The notes below the pieces were generated by a model. It had not been told where the DNA came from. It was given only the letters and a program-made list of their open reading frames with translations, and searched no databases. DNA of 64,000 nucleotides from Nitrospira sp. KM1. Its GTDB lineage: Bacteria > Nitrospirota > Nitrospiria > Nitrospirales > Nitrospiraceae. The stretch lies in the NCBI RefSeq assembly GCF_011405515.1, contig NZ_AP022671.1:2666001-2730000 (forward strand). Direction: 5' to 3'. This document shows, piece by piece, positions 44,386-52,551 of the stretch. The position numbers were made by a program, and so were the translations under genes. Each line of letters starts with the position of its first letter. Position 1 is the first letter of the stretch.

Positions 44386-44997
44386 TCAGTCCCTTGCATC
44401 GATTGCGCGTCGAAGTTCCTGGAACGCGGCCAGCATCACCGCATAGGAATAGTGGGCATTCCTACCGCTGGGGTTCGGAAGGAGAAAAATTGGTGTTTCG
44501 CCGAGAGTCTGCGGCTGATATCCCAACCGAAAACGCCGGCGTGAGGAATCTGGAAAGAGAGAACGATAGATCGTCACTCCAAGCAAGGCAACAAGACGCG
44601 GGCGATACTGCCCGACAACGTCGTGAAGACGTCTGGTGCCGATAATATACTCGTGTTGTGACAACCCATCAATTCCGGACGTTGCGCGCGGGATGATATT
44701 CGTAATGCCAAGCTGCCATTCAAGCAATCGTCGGTCATCCTCATACGACAGACGTTCCGGGACGAGTGCGGAGTCGAAGAGGAGTTTCCAAAAGCGGTTC
44801 GAATAGCCGGCGAAGTGATGCCCGACTGAGGCCGAGCGCATTCCTGGATTGATACCGACAAAGAGTACACGAAGGCCATGGGTCAGGTAATCGGGAAGGA
44901 CGCGTTTTGGTATGGGCAGTGAACGGCCAATTGGGTGTTGAGGCGGTTTGGTTGTCGTCTTGCTATATTGCCCCACCCACTTGACTTTGGAAGGCAT
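44386..44997 (-). CDS. mug: Mismatch-specific G:T/U DNA glycosylase (MUG/TDG)
   Basis: A 203-residue uracil-DNA glycosylase-superfamily protein of the MUG/TDG group. The N-terminal active-site motif GINPGMRSASVGHHF and the C-terminal NPSGRNAHYSY match the family (N-P-S-G-x-N). It removes uracil or thymine from G mismatches. There is no zinc or iron-sulfur Cys cluster. ATG at 44997 is chosen; a longer frame begins at 45024. The 5' end faces the divergent Lys-rich peptide gene. Length is slightly above E. coli Mug (168), due to an N-terminal basic extension. Confidence 0.9.
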   Translation of the reverse strand: MPSKVKWVGQYSKTTTKPPQHPIGRSLPIPKRVLPDYLTHGLRVLFVGINPGMRSASVGHHFAGYSNRFWKLLFDSALVPERLSYEDDRRLLEWQLGITNIIPRATSGIDGLSQHEYIIGTRRLHDVVGQYRPRLVALLGVTIYRSLFPDSSRRRFRLGYQPQTLGETPIFLLPNPSGRNAHYSYAVMLAAFQELRRAIDARD

Positions 44998-45015
44998 TAG
45001 TTCTCTGGTACGGTT

Positions 45016-45045
45016 TTGCAACACATTGTTATTTCAAAATATAGT
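45016..45045 (+). promoter_or_regulatory. Sigma70-type promoter for the Lys-rich peptide gene
   Basis: TTGCAA (45016-45021), an 18-bp spacer and TATAGT (45040-45045). The leader of about 88 nt contains an inverted repeat, TCGGCAC (45058-45064) / GTGCCGA (45092-45098), with a 27-nt loop. Confidence 0.5.
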
Positions 45046-45139
45046 GCGTGAGAAGTGTCGGCACCGACTTTGCTGAACAACTGGATAGGCAGTGCCGATT
45101 GACAGGCACACAACTCAAATTCAAGGGAGGTTACTTACT

Positions 45140-45358
45140 ATGAAGCGCATGTTGATGGCAATCATGGCAGTTGCGGTTGCAATTTCCTTCAGCGCTCCTT
45201 CTTTCGCCGGCGAAGAGAAGAAGGACAAGAAGGATGAAAAGAAGGGCGGCCACGTTCTCGTCTATGGTGAAGAAAAGAAGGACAAGAAGGACGAGAAGAA
45301 GGGCGGCCACGCGGACGAGAAGAAGGACGCGAAGAAGGACGAAAAGAAGGGTCACTGA
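45140..45358 (+). CDS. Small secreted Lys/Glu-rich repeat peptide, unknown
   Basis: A 72-residue peptide with a Sec signal (KRMLMAIMAVAVAISF, cleavage near PSFA-G). The mature part consists of the unit GEEKKDKKDEKKGGH twice exactly (residues 24-38 and 43-57), joined by VLVY, then a third variant ending in DEKKGH. Repeats are also visible in the DNA at 45209-45253 and 45266-45310. The peptide is extremely charged and likely disordered; each unit ends with a His, which could bind metal. AGGGAGGT lies 8 nt before the ATG. Function is unknown, and conservation should be tested because the repeat may be slippage-derived. Confidence 0.65.
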   Translation: MKRMLMAIMAVAVAISFSAPSFAGEEKKDKKDEKKGGHVLVYGEEKKDKKDEKKGGHADEKKDAKKDEKKGH

Positions 45359-45379
45359 TCCTTTTTGGCGAGCAAGTCG

Positions 45380-45420
45380 GCTTGAGGGGCCGCCCGCCAA
45401 GAGCGGTCGGTCCCTCAAGC
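45380..45420. terminator. Long hairpin between convergent genes
   Basis: GCTTGAGGG (45380-45388) pairs with CCCTCAAGC (45412-45420), extended by G-T-tolerant pairing of the inner bases. It lies 22 bp past the Lys-rich peptide stop and overlaps the Nudix gene end. No T tract. Confidence 0.5.
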
Positions 45421-45942
45421 ACCTTCCCTACCGATCCCCTCAACATAGATCGACAGTAAGCCCACCATCGTTTTTGCGTCTCGAATTGCGCCCGAACGGA
45501 TCATAGCGACGGCTTCTTGAAGGGACAATTCGACGACATCCAGTACCTCGTCCTTATCGAGGTGCTGATGGCCTTTCGTGAGATCAGTTGCGCGATAAAT
45601 GTGAATGACTTCGTCGGTAAAGCCCGGGGCGGTGAAGACGCTCGACAGGAGTTCGAGAGTCCCCGCCCTATAGCCGATTTCCTCCTCAAGTTCACGCGAG
45701 GCGCAGGCTTGAGGATCTTCACCTGGATAGAGCTTTCCTGCCGGGATTTCATAAATAAAACCGCCAGCCGCGTGCCGAAATTGGCGGACGAGCATGACGG
45801 TTCCATCTGGCTTTAGCGGAACAACGGCCGCTGCGCCGGGGTGTCGTACGACTTCGAGGTCCACGGTTACTCCGTTCGGCAGCGCAACCGAGTCGATATT
45901 CACGGTGATCACTTTTCCGTTGAAGATATTCTTGCTCACCAC
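45415..45942 (-). CDS. Nudix hydrolase (ADP-ribose pyrophosphatase type)
   Basis: A 175-residue Nudix protein with the box GKLYPGEDPQACASRELEEE followed by IGY (G-x5-E-x7-REL-x-EE-x-G), plus upstream beta strands VNIDSVALPNGVTVDLEVVRHPG as in ADP-ribose pyrophosphatases (ADPRase). The family cuts nucleoside diphosphate-linked compounds with Mg. GTG start at 45942, with a second GTG one codon later. It lies 40 bp downstream of gcvT on the same strand. Substrate among ADP-ribose and similar compounds is likely but not proven. Confidence 0.88.
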   Translation of the reverse strand: MVSKNIFNGKVITVNIDSVALPNGVTVDLEVVRHPGAAAVVPLKPDGTVMLVRQFRHAAGGFIYEIPAGKLYPGEDPQACASRELEEEIGYRAGTLELLSSVFTAPGFTDEVIHIYRATDLTKGHQHLDKDEVLDVVELSLQEAVAMIRSGAIRDAKTMVGLLSIYVEGIGREGA

Positions 45943-45982
45943 AGCGGGTCAGGCTCCAATAAAGCGGATCGCCGGTACGTTC

Positions 45983-47104
45983 TTATGAAGATGTGGTCTT
46001 TGGTCCGGCTTTGAGTCTCTGGTAGAACGGCGGTTTGACGATGTGTGCCGGAAACAATTTCCCTCGAATATCTATCGTAACCTGTGTTCCCGGCTTCGTA
46101 TGAGCAATCTCCACGTATCCGAGGCCGATGCCTTTCTGCAGGAGCGGGGAAAGATTGCCGCTCGTGACCTCCCCGATGACATGTGAGGAAGACGGATCGA
46201 GAATGCGGAAGCCGTGCCGGGGCACTCCTTTTTCCAGCAGTTCGAAGGCCACAAATCGTCGTGAGGTACCGGTTTGTTTTTGTCGGTGAAGGGCATCCCG
46301 TCCGATGAACGTTCCCTTCTCGAGATCCACGGTCCATTCGGCCGCTGCCTCTAAAGGGGTGATGTCCTCGTTCATGTCGTTCCCGTAGAGCAGGTATGCC
46401 ATCTCAAGCCTCAGGAGATCACGAGCGCCCAATCCGGCGGCTTTGAGACCGAACCCGCGCCCAGCCTCGAGCAACCGATTCCAGAGGAGCGAGGCTTTCT
46501 CCGCCACCACGTTGAGCTCGTATCCCAGCTCCCCTGTGTATCCGGTTCTGGCGATGAAGCACGGAATTCCGGACACGGTACTGTCGCAGCAATGGTGGAG
46601 TTTGAGGGTTTCGATGTCCGCCGCACCAAGCGATGCCAGAATTGCTCGGGAAGTTGGTCCCTGCAGGGCGATTTGAGCCAGGTCGGTCGAGCGATTGTCG
46701 ATCGTGCACGCATCTTCCTGGCGACGGTTCTGTTGCATCCAATCCACGATCTTCCGGAGATTCGAAGCATTGACGCATACGAGGAATTCGGTCTCATTGG
46801 TTCGATAGACAAACACGTCATCCTTAATTCCGCCGCGATCGTTGCAGATCATTGAATAGTGAGCCTGTCCTACGGAGAGACGGGTCACATTATTGGTGGT
46901 GACATACTGAAGGTATGAGGCGCTTGAAGCTCCGGAGACGACCACGCGGCCCATATGGCTGACGTCGAAGAGACCGGCATGTGTTCTGACGGAATGGTAT
47001 TCATCGACGACGCCGGTATATTGAATCGGCATCTCCCACCCGGCAAAATCGACGAGTTTGGCTCCTCCCTGGCGGTGTTGTTCGATGAGTGGGGTGTGCA
47101 GCAT
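45983..47104 (-). CDS. gcvT: Aminomethyltransferase GcvT (T protein)
   Basis: A 373-residue T protein of the glycine cleavage system. It transfers the aminomethyl carbon from H protein to tetrahydrofolate, making methylene-THF. Family motifs: LVDFAGWEMPIQY near the N terminus, the nucleotide-fold region FDVSHMGRV, catalytic-region GYTGELGYEL and the C-terminal GEVTSGNLSP. ATG at 47104 follows the FKBP stop by 10 bp with no Shine-Dalgarno; an in-frame TTG at 47137 would overlap fkbp by 23 bp. It is unlinked to gcvP, 5 kb away. Confidence 0.94.
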   Translation of the reverse strand: MLHTPLIEQHRQGGAKLVDFAGWEMPIQYTGVVDEYHSVRTHAGLFDVSHMGRVVVSGASSASYLQYVTTNNVTRLSVGQAHYSMICNDRGGIKDDVFVYRTNETEFLVCVNASNLRKIVDWMQQNRRQEDACTIDNRSTDLAQIALQGPTSRAILASLGAADIETLKLHHCCDSTVSGIPCFIARTGYTGELGYELNVVAEKASLLWNRLLEAGRGFGLKAAGLGARDLLRLEMAYLLYGNDMNEDITPLEAAAEWTVDLEKGTFIGRDALHRQKQTGTSRRFVAFELLEKGVPRHGFRILDPSSSHVIGEVTSGNLSPLLQKGIGLGYVEIAHTKPGTQVTIDIRGKLFPAHIVKPPFYQRLKAGPKTTSS

Positions 47105-47114
47105 TGGTAAGAGA

Positions 47115-47480
47115 TTAGACGACTTTAAGCAATTCAACGTCGAAAATCAGCGTGGCATGCGGGGGAATCGCCCCTCCGGCTCCGCGCGCGCCGTACCCTA
47201 GTTGCGGTGGAATAATCAATTGGCGCTTGCCTCCCACCTTCATACCCTGTACGCCTTCATCCCAGCCCTTGATGACTCGTCCTGCCCCGAGAGGAAAAGA
47301 AAATGGCTGGCCTCGGTCGACGGAGCTGTCGAACTGTTTCCCGTTTTCCAGCCTGCCGGCATAGTGCACGATCACGGTTTTCCCCGCCACCGCCACGTCT
47401 CCGCTCCCGACGGCCTGATCGATGTACTGAAGGCCTGAAGAAGTGGTAATTTCCTTTCCAGTGGCATCGTGTTCGCTCAT
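47115..47480 (-). CDS. FKBP-type peptidyl-prolyl isomerase
   Basis: A 121-residue single-domain [40 protein letters not shown] and [23 protein letters not shown] (all core family segments). It speeds prolyl bond rotation; without a signal peptide it should be cytosolic. Eleven residues of polar sequence precede the domain. G-rich site GGGGG lies 11 nt before the ATG. It sits directly upstream of gcvT. The coupling seems to be positional only, as no functional link is known. Confidence 0.93.
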   Translation of the reverse strand: MSEHDATGKEITTSSGLQYIDQAVGSGDVAVAGKTVIVHYAGRLENGKQFDSSVDRGQPFSFPLGAGRVIKGWDEGVQGMKVGGKRQLIIPPQLGYGARGAGGAIPPHATLIFDVELLKVV

Positions 47481-47525
47481 AGCTGAGTCCCCCCTTTGCG
47501 ACGGTGTTGAGGTGACGTCTCTGAC

Positions 47526-48743
47526 TCAAATCTGTGACGCGTCGGGCTCTGAAAATACGGCAAGGCTCGCCGTATAACCATGCAGGAAGTTCTTCCCTCC
47601 GACCGGACCGATTTCTCCCTGCGCGAAGAACCCGGCAAGCGGGAGGTCCCCCAACCGCTCACGGACGACTCCGGTGTCGTGATGCGGCCTGCCGAACAAT
47701 CCCTCTCCCCGCCCGCAACAGCTGAATAGCAGGGCGCCAAGTGGTGGGTTGGAATACTTCGACCGGTCCGCCGCAAGCAGAAAATGCAGGTCTTCACTTG
47801 CGGATCTGGCATCTCGAAGATGAAATTGCAGTGTTTGACCCTCCCGAACGACATCGCCGATGGCAATTGCGCCGGCCTCTTGGTCTGCGCCCATCAGATT
47901 GCGCACGAGAAAGTCACCCCGATCAAAATGACTTTTATGCTCGTCGATGACAATGCCCACATGGAGCGCACGATGAGCAATCCGACGCTCAGGGCTTTCA
48001 AGAGATTCGAAGACATCCTGCAGACGGCGCAAGGCGGGAAGTCCACCGAGCTCATAAACAAGATTCCCTTCGGCCTTAGTCACGACGAATCGTTCGCCGA
48101 TCGGGCAGCATCCTTGTGAAATGATCGAGCGAATCACGACGGGTCCGGTGAGCTGGACACCGACGAGGCCTGCTTCATATACCGTCTCGTCCAGTAGTAA
48201 TCTATTTTCTCCGGATCCGTGTCCGCCTCCAGCGAGACCTCCGATTGCCTTTCCGTTCGGATACCGCTCCGCCATAAGCGTCAACACGTCATCCACTGGG
48301 GTAGAAAACGGATCGGCCAAGAGAAGAAAGGTGGACTCGAGGACGCTCGGTTCCGGCCATCCTTTGAGCTGAATGTGATCCTGCTCAGCGGTGAACGTCA
48401 GGCGCAGCGGTTTCACGTGGACTTTCGGCAATCGCGCTGTCCACAGCGTCAGCGCCGCAGCTGTTTCCACTTCTTCCGTGCCAGCGATGATGCCGGTTCC
48501 TGAGCAGCCGAGGCAGGCGCCGACGCGAAGCTCTTCTTTGAGCATGGCGGAAATCAGCCCAGCCTTCTCCACATGATGAGGAGAAAAAAAGATACATGCG
48601 AGGTCCATCGGCTCGTGGCCGATTTGCGACCGGATAGCATCGGCCAGATCCCGCACGGCGGCTTCCGTGTCGGTCTTGCGGGAGAGGGCAGAGGCGAACT
48701 GCAGTGTGGCGGACGTAGTCGTCCGGGTTGTGTGAGCAGTCAT
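47526..48743 (-). CDS. FIST-domain protein (FIST_N and FIST_C)
   Basis: A 405-residue stand-alone FIST protein. FIST_N is about residues 30-215 (FFSPHHVEKAGLISAMLKEEL, GCSGTGIIAGTEEVE) and FIST_C about 215-395 (GCCPIGERFVVTKAEGNLVYELGG; LLFSCCGRGEGLFGRPHHD). FIST domains are proposed sensors of small ligands such as amino acids and are often fused to kinases or GGDEF domains, but here no output domain is attached. The SCCGRG motif is characteristic. The signalling partner is not obvious; fkbp/gcvT downstream and a 75-residue protein upstream are its neighbours. Confidence 0.9.
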   Translation of the reverse strand: MTAHTTRTTTSATLQFASALSRKTDTEAAVRDLADAIRSQIGHEPMDLACIFFSPHHVEKAGLISAMLKEELRVGACLGCSGTGIIAGTEEVETAAALTLWTARLPKVHVKPLRLTFTAEQDHIQLKGWPEPSVLESTFLLLADPFSTPVDDVLTLMAERYPNGKAIGGLAGGGHGSGENRLLLDETVYEAGLVGVQLTGPVVIRSIISQGCCPIGERFVVTKAEGNLVYELGGLPALRRLQDVFESLESPERRIAHRALHVGIVIDEHKSHFDRGDFLVRNLMGADQEAGAIAIGDVVREGQTLQFHLRDARSASEDLHFLLAADRSKYSNPPLGALLFSCCGRGEGLFGRPHHDTGVVRERLGDLPLAGFFAQGEIGPVGGKNFLHGYTASLAVFSEPDASQI

Positions 48744-48772
48744 GGTTACACAGCGCTTATTAAGGATGTGCG

Positions 48773-49000
48773 TTATACGCCTGGGTTCATGCGTTCGGCG
48801 CGATCTTGCGCGAGTTTTCGGTAATAACGCCAGACGTAGTGGTAATAGTCGTCCAGTTGTGCCAGCAGATAATGTAGTTCAGTCGGGTCTTCTGTTTCCA
48901 ATGCCCGCACCATGCGGGTCTTCAAGAATTCGCCAAAGGCCTCGGTCTTTTCCACCGCCGTCAGGAGACGCAACCCGCCGCCGATTTGATACTCGTTCAT
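48773..49000 (-). CDS. Small Tyr-rich helical protein, unknown
   Basis: A 75-residue soluble protein with helix-rich sequence, including TELHYLLAQLDDYYHYVWRYY (many Tyr) and charged ends. No family is recognised. GGAG lies 7 nt before the ATG, giving good support for translation. It lies between FIST and the P1 peptidase, all on the same strand with short gaps. It might be an accessory of FIST or another neighbour; no evidence distinguishes these. Confidence 0.6.
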   Translation of the reverse strand: MNEYQIGGGLRLLTAVEKTEAFGEFLKTRMVRALETEDPTELHYLLAQLDDYYHYVWRYYRKLAQDRAERMNPGV

Positions 49001-49071
49001 ACGGAGACTCCGTGGTCACCAGGCGCCGCAAAAGGATAACGAGCGTGTGCAACAAATTGCAAGCCGCCGCC

Positions 49072-50274
49072 TCATCGCTGTTCCGTCCTTGGTTCGATGA
49101 GTGCACGCAAACGTGTCAGTGAGATGGCTTCCACCCGCCGGTCGTCCCGACCTACCACCGTGGTGGCCATGGTCAGGGCATTCAGAACGGCTTCCTCCGT
49201 CGCTTCAACGGTCGCCGCAATCAATGGGTTGAGATGCGTGTCGGCCAGATGAGTCAGTGCGAACGTAGGCGTCTGAGGGTAGTGCGGAATGACGTTGGCA
49301 GTAGAGAATGCCAGGATGAAATCCCCGCTTCCATGTCTGGCCGTGGAACCGGTGCGGGCCAATCCAAGAGCTGCACGTTTAGCTAATCTGCTCAATTGGC
49401 GCCCGTCGAGGGGTGCATCGGTGGCGATGACAATGATGATGGACCCCTCGCTCATTCCAGGATGAACGGACTGAGCCACCGGGGTGTCGGTGTCATACAG
49501 TTTTCCGACGGGAACTCCCGAGACGACCAATTCAGGACGGCGGCCATGGTTGGCATTGACCAATACGCCGATGGTATAGCCATTCTCTTTTTCTGAAAGG
49601 CGTCGCGAGGCCGATCCGATCCCTCCTTTGAAACCATAAGAGACCATTCCCGTTCCGGCACCCACCGATCCTTCGATGACCGCTCCGCTGGATGCTTGAT
49701 CAAGAGCCCGGACGACATCGCGCTCGGAGACGTGACGCCCTTGGATATCGTTCAACCGGCCGTCGTCACATTCCGCCACGACCGGTGTCAGCGTGTCGTC
49801 GGTGATGCCGATATCGGGGTAGCGTGCGATCATCCAGTCCATGATGCCGTTCGCGACACGCGGCACGTTCAATGTGTTGGTCAGGGCCACTGGATACTCG
49901 AGGAAGCCGGATTCGGCCACCCATGCCAATCCGGTCATCTCACCGGTGCCGTTGAGTACGAACGAACCGGCGGGGACTTTGTTATGCCACACGTCCTCGC
50001 GCGGGATGATGACGGTCACGCCAGTTCTCACCGGCCCGATTCCGGGGTTAAGAGGACCCTCTCCAGAAATAAGGGTGGTATGTCCGACCTTCACTCCTCC
50101 GACATCGGTAATGGCATTCAGGGGGCCTGGGGGGTAGGACCCAACGACAATCCCCAAATCCCGTATTCGATGGCGTATTGCGTCGGCATCCTGAGCGGCA
50201 ACAAGAGGCGCTCCTTCAAGGCTGCAGCCGAGCGCGGCGTATGTAAGTGCCGCGATCACGACTCGCGTCATCAC
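49072..50274 (-). CDS. P1-family (DmpA-like) aminopeptidase, S58
   Basis: A 400-residue N-terminal nucleophile-like hydrolase of the P1/S58 family (DmpA, BapA), which cleaves D-Ala amides or beta-peptides. Family segments include ITDVGGVKVGHTTL, the conserved Asn-rich ANHGRRPELVVSGVPVGK and EGSIIIVIATDAPL, where a Gly-Ser bond is the probable autocleavage and nucleophile site, and HGSGDFILAFSTAN. A signal-like N terminus ending AALGCSLEG could be a lipobox. The GTG at 50274 is used because AGAGGA lies about 9 nt upstream; an ATG at 50319 is possible. Exact substrate is unknown. Confidence 0.88.
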   Translation of the reverse strand: MMTRVVIAALTYAALGCSLEGAPLVAAQDADAIRHRIRDLGIVVGSYPPGPLNAITDVGGVKVGHTTLISGEGPLNPGIGPVRTGVTVIIPREDVWHNKVPAGSFVLNGTGEMTGLAWVAESGFLEYPVALTNTLNVPRVANGIMDWMIARYPDIGITDDTLTPVVAECDDGRLNDIQGRHVSERDVVRALDQASSGAVIEGSVGAGTGMVSYGFKGGIGSASRRLSEKENGYTIGVLVNANHGRRPELVVSGVPVGKLYDTDTPVAQSVHPGMSEGSIIIVIATDAPLDGRQLSRLAKRAALGLARTGSTARHGSGDFILAFSTANVIPHYPQTPTFALTHLADTHLNPLIAATVEATEEAVLNALTMATTVVGRDDRRVEAISLTRLRALIEPRTEQR

Positions 50275-50299
50275 ACGGGAACGTCCTCTTGAAGCGTGT

Positions 50300-51151
50300 T
50301 TATGACGAAGAAATACCATGGTGCCGGGCAATCAGTTCCCATGCCTCCTGTGCGGTTTCTGCGTAATGGAACAATCCAAGGTCTTGTTGGGCAATGAGCC
50401 CATCCTGCACGAGCAATTGCCAATTGATGAGTCGATCCCAGAAATCCCTTCCGACCAGTACGACGAGAATATTGCTGATCTTGCCGGTCTGGAGGAGCGT
50501 CAGGGTTTCGAAGAGTTCATCAAGCGTGCCGAATCCACCTGGAAATGCCACCAAGGCTTTGGCTCTGATGAGGAAGTGCATCTTTCGAATGCCGAAGTAT
50601 CGGAACTGAAAGCTCAACTCGGGAGTGATGTACGGATTGGGGTGTTGCTCATGGGGCAGGGTAATGTTGAGTCCTATGGATTTGGCGTTTACGTCAGAGG
50701 CACCGCGGTTCGCGGCCTCCATGATGCCGGGGCCACCGCCGGTCACAATAACGTAATCGCAACGGCCGCTTATCTGGCAGACGGAAGAGACCATGCGGGC
50801 AAAATCGCGGGCGATTTCATAATACTTCGACAGCGCGACTTGACGTTTGGCCTTCTCAAGTTCCTGGATGTCTGATGGATTGCCTGGGCCGTTGGCGATA
50901 AGGCGTTCGACGTCTTGCAGTGCACTCTGCGCGATGGACGTCTCTTGAAGCCGAGCGCTTCCGAAGACCACAATAGTGGAGCGGATGCCTTGCTCCCCCA
51001 ATTCCAGCTCGGGTTTTAGCAGTTCGAGTCCAAGGCGAACTGATCGGAGTTCTCCGCGCTGAAGGAATTCGGTATCGTGGTCGGCAGGGATAAAAGATGA
51101 CGAAGAGAACGGTGGGTCGGTCGATGAACTGTGGGCGGAAGAAGGCTCCAT
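50300..51151 (-). CDS. LOG-family (TIGR00730-like) nucleotide hydrolase
   Basis: A 283-residue Rossmann protein of the LOG/lysine decarboxylase-like family: VTGGGPGIMEAANRGA (about residues 132-147) and PGGFGTLDELFE (about 200-211), the PGGxGTxxE motif of cytokinin-riboside monophosphate phosphoribohydrolases. In bacteria such enzymes hydrolyse nucleoside monophosphates, often AMP. An N-terminal extension of about 60 residues (Ser/Pro-rich) precedes the fold. No Shine-Dalgarno; the ATG is 9 nt after a TATACT box, so translation may be leaderless. It is 25 bp upstream of the P1 peptidase start. Confidence 0.85.
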   Translation of the reverse strand: MEPSSAHSSSTDPPFSSSSFIPADHDTEFLQRGELRSVRLGLELLKPELELGEQGIRSTIVVFGSARLQETSIAQSALQDVERLIANGPGNPSDIQELEKAKRQVALSKYYEIARDFARMVSSVCQISGRCDYVIVTGGGPGIMEAANRGASDVNAKSIGLNITLPHEQHPNPYITPELSFQFRYFGIRKMHFLIRAKALVAFPGGFGTLDELFETLTLLQTGKISNILVVLVGRDFWDRLINWQLLVQDGLIAQQDLGLFHYAETAQEAWELIARHHGISSS

Positions 51152-51160
51152 ACGGTGCGT

Positions 51161-51189
51161 AGTATAGCCGGAGGGGTGACGTGCGGCAA
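51161..51189 (-). promoter_or_regulatory. Promoter adjoining the LOG gene start
   Basis: On the minus strand TTGCCG (51184-51189), a 17-bp spacer and TATACT (51161-51166), leaving only 9 bp to the ATG at 51151. Transcription would begin within a few bases of the start codon. Confidence 0.55.
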
Positions 51190-51207
51190 TTCGGACTGCC
51201 TGTTGGG

Positions 51208-51633
51208 TCAAAAAGGGATCGGATTGAAGCGTGGCCCGGCATCTCGGTGAAGAAATGCGTGATGGCTGACTATGCCCTGCGGATCGTAGAACACCTCAAA
51301 GGCATCCGCACCCAACCCGGTGCGAGAAATGACGAGATCCGGATCAACCGGGGACCAGAATCTGAACACCCAGCCGAAGTTGACGCGTGAATATTTGAGG
51401 TCCATGAACCGGTACGTGGCGACGATCCCTTCATTGGAATCGGACAGGGCATCGGGCGTTCCCAATGTCGCGAGGACATCACCAAACGTGGTCTTGCCGG
51501 GCTCAATGAATGCCACATCGTTCGGCGTCAAGGGATGGTTGATGGTGATGCGGGCGATGTTGCACCCACTGGCGCAGACAAGAGCGGCGAACAAGAGGGG
51601 GCCGAACAAAGTCGTACGCAGGAATCGGTGCAT
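51208..51633 (-). CDS. BamE/SmpA-like small lipoprotein, copy 1
   Basis: A 141-residue lipoprotein with lipobox ASGC (Cys near residue 24). The mature part has a BamE-like motif: IEPGKTTFGDVLATLGTPD, followed by strands YRFMDLKYSRVNFGW and a C-terminal FEVFYDPQG. BamE-type folds assist outer-membrane protein assembly or other envelope steps, but this copy is not shown to be BamE. It follows its relative (51636-52019) by 2 bp, so the two genes are co-translated. Its C terminus ends near the LOG promoter. Confidence 0.75.
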   Translation of the reverse strand: MHRFLRTTLFGPLLFAALVCASGCNIARITINHPLTPNDVAFIEPGKTTFGDVLATLGTPDALSDSNEGIVATYRFMDLKYSRVNFGWVFRFWSPVDPDLVISRTGLGADAFEVFYDPQGIVSHHAFLHRDAGPRFNPIPF

Positions 51634-51635
51634 CC

Positions 51636-52019
51636 TTAATCTCCGAAGGGCCAGAATCGAAATTCCATTCCCTGGGTTCGACGCGATGAAATAACATCCT
51701 CGACGACCCCTTCACGGTTGAGAAGGACGAAGACGTCATCACTCTTCACGGAGACGCGAGAAAAATTGATTAAAATGAGAAGTAGGCTTCCCGCTTTCGC
51801 ATCGTATCGGTAGTACTGAAATACATCCCGTCCGTTGACTTGGAGGATGCGGTCCGGAGCCCCAAGGTAAGCGAGCACATCTGCGGTCCGACTGACTCCC
51901 TTTTGAATGGCTGCGATGGATTCGGGTTTAATGTCGTCTCCAATCGTTCCACGATTGAGCGCACAGCCGTGACTCGACCCTATCAGGACCAAGAAAAGCA
52001 GGAGTGTTCGTGCAATCAT
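51636..52019 (-). CDS. BamE/SmpA-like small lipoprotein, copy 2
   Basis: A 127-residue lipoprotein with a signal peptide ending SHGC (Cys near residue 19). It carries the same motif as its neighbour: IAAIQKGVSRTADVLAYLGAPD, read as a short pair of segments, then VFQYYRYDAKAG and VLLNREGVVEDVI. The start overlaps the GNAT gene stop by 4 bp (ATGA-type junction), placing GNAT, this gene and copy 1 in one coupled unit. Divergence between the copies suggests an old duplication. Confidence 0.75.
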   Translation of the reverse strand: MIARTLLLFLVLIGSSHGCALNRGTIGDDIKPESIAAIQKGVSRTADVLAYLGAPDRILQVNGRDVFQYYRYDAKAGSLLLILINFSRVSVKSDDVFVLLNREGVVEDVISSRRTQGMEFRFWPFGD

Positions 52020-52546
52020 ACGGATTCCTCTTGTGTATCGCGTTGGGATGTCAATGAATGAGGTGGAAGGACGAAATCTTGTTCATAGACGATGTACTTC
52101 GAACACAGGAGACCGACGCGGCGGTAAACGGTTTGGGCGGTCTGGTTGTCACGTTCGACGTAGAGCCTGACGCCGCAGACACGGGCATCTGCTCTGACCA
52201 TCTCGATGATCCTTTCGTGCATCCGACGATAGACGCCACGCCGGCGATAGGCGGGATCGACATAGACACTTTGAATCCACCAGAAGACGGCGTTGCGCCA
52301 GTCGCTCCATTCGAATGTGATCATCAATTGTCCAACCAGGCGGGGCTGCGGACTGCCTTGATTCTCCGCAACCATGAAAAATCCTCGATCGGGAGCGTTG
52401 AGCACGGCTCGCGTGCCGTCCAGAAGGCGTGGACGGTCAAGCGTTCGGCCCTCGGTCTCAAGCGACATGGCCATGCTGAAGGTGACGATTGAGTCTTCAT
52501 CTTCCGGTCTAGCCGTTCGGATGATGAGGCTGTCTGACGGCGGCAT
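52016..52546 (-). CDS. GNAT-family N-acetyltransferase
   Basis: A 176-residue GNAT protein: IIRTARPEDEDSIVTF at the N terminus, a VDPAYRRRGVYRRMHE acetyl-CoA pyrophosphate-binding loop (R/Q-x-x-G-x-G/A variant, about 100-115), and CGVRLYVERDNQTAQTVYRRVG near the end, which fits the N-x-x-A-x-x-x-Y motif. The acceptor substrate is unknown. The ATG at 52546 lies 5 bp past the DUF502 stop. It is coupled to the downstream BamE-like gene. Confidence 0.88.
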   Translation of the reverse strand: MPPSDSLIIRTARPEDEDSIVTFSMAMSLETEGRTLDRPRLLDGTRAVLNAPDRGFFMVAENQGSPQPRLVGQLMITFEWSDWRNAVFWWIQSVYVDPAYRRRGVYRRMHERIIEMVRADARVCGVRLYVERDNQTAQTVYRRVGLLCSKYIVYEQDFVLPPHSLTSQRDTQEESV

Positions 52547-52551
52547 AGGTG

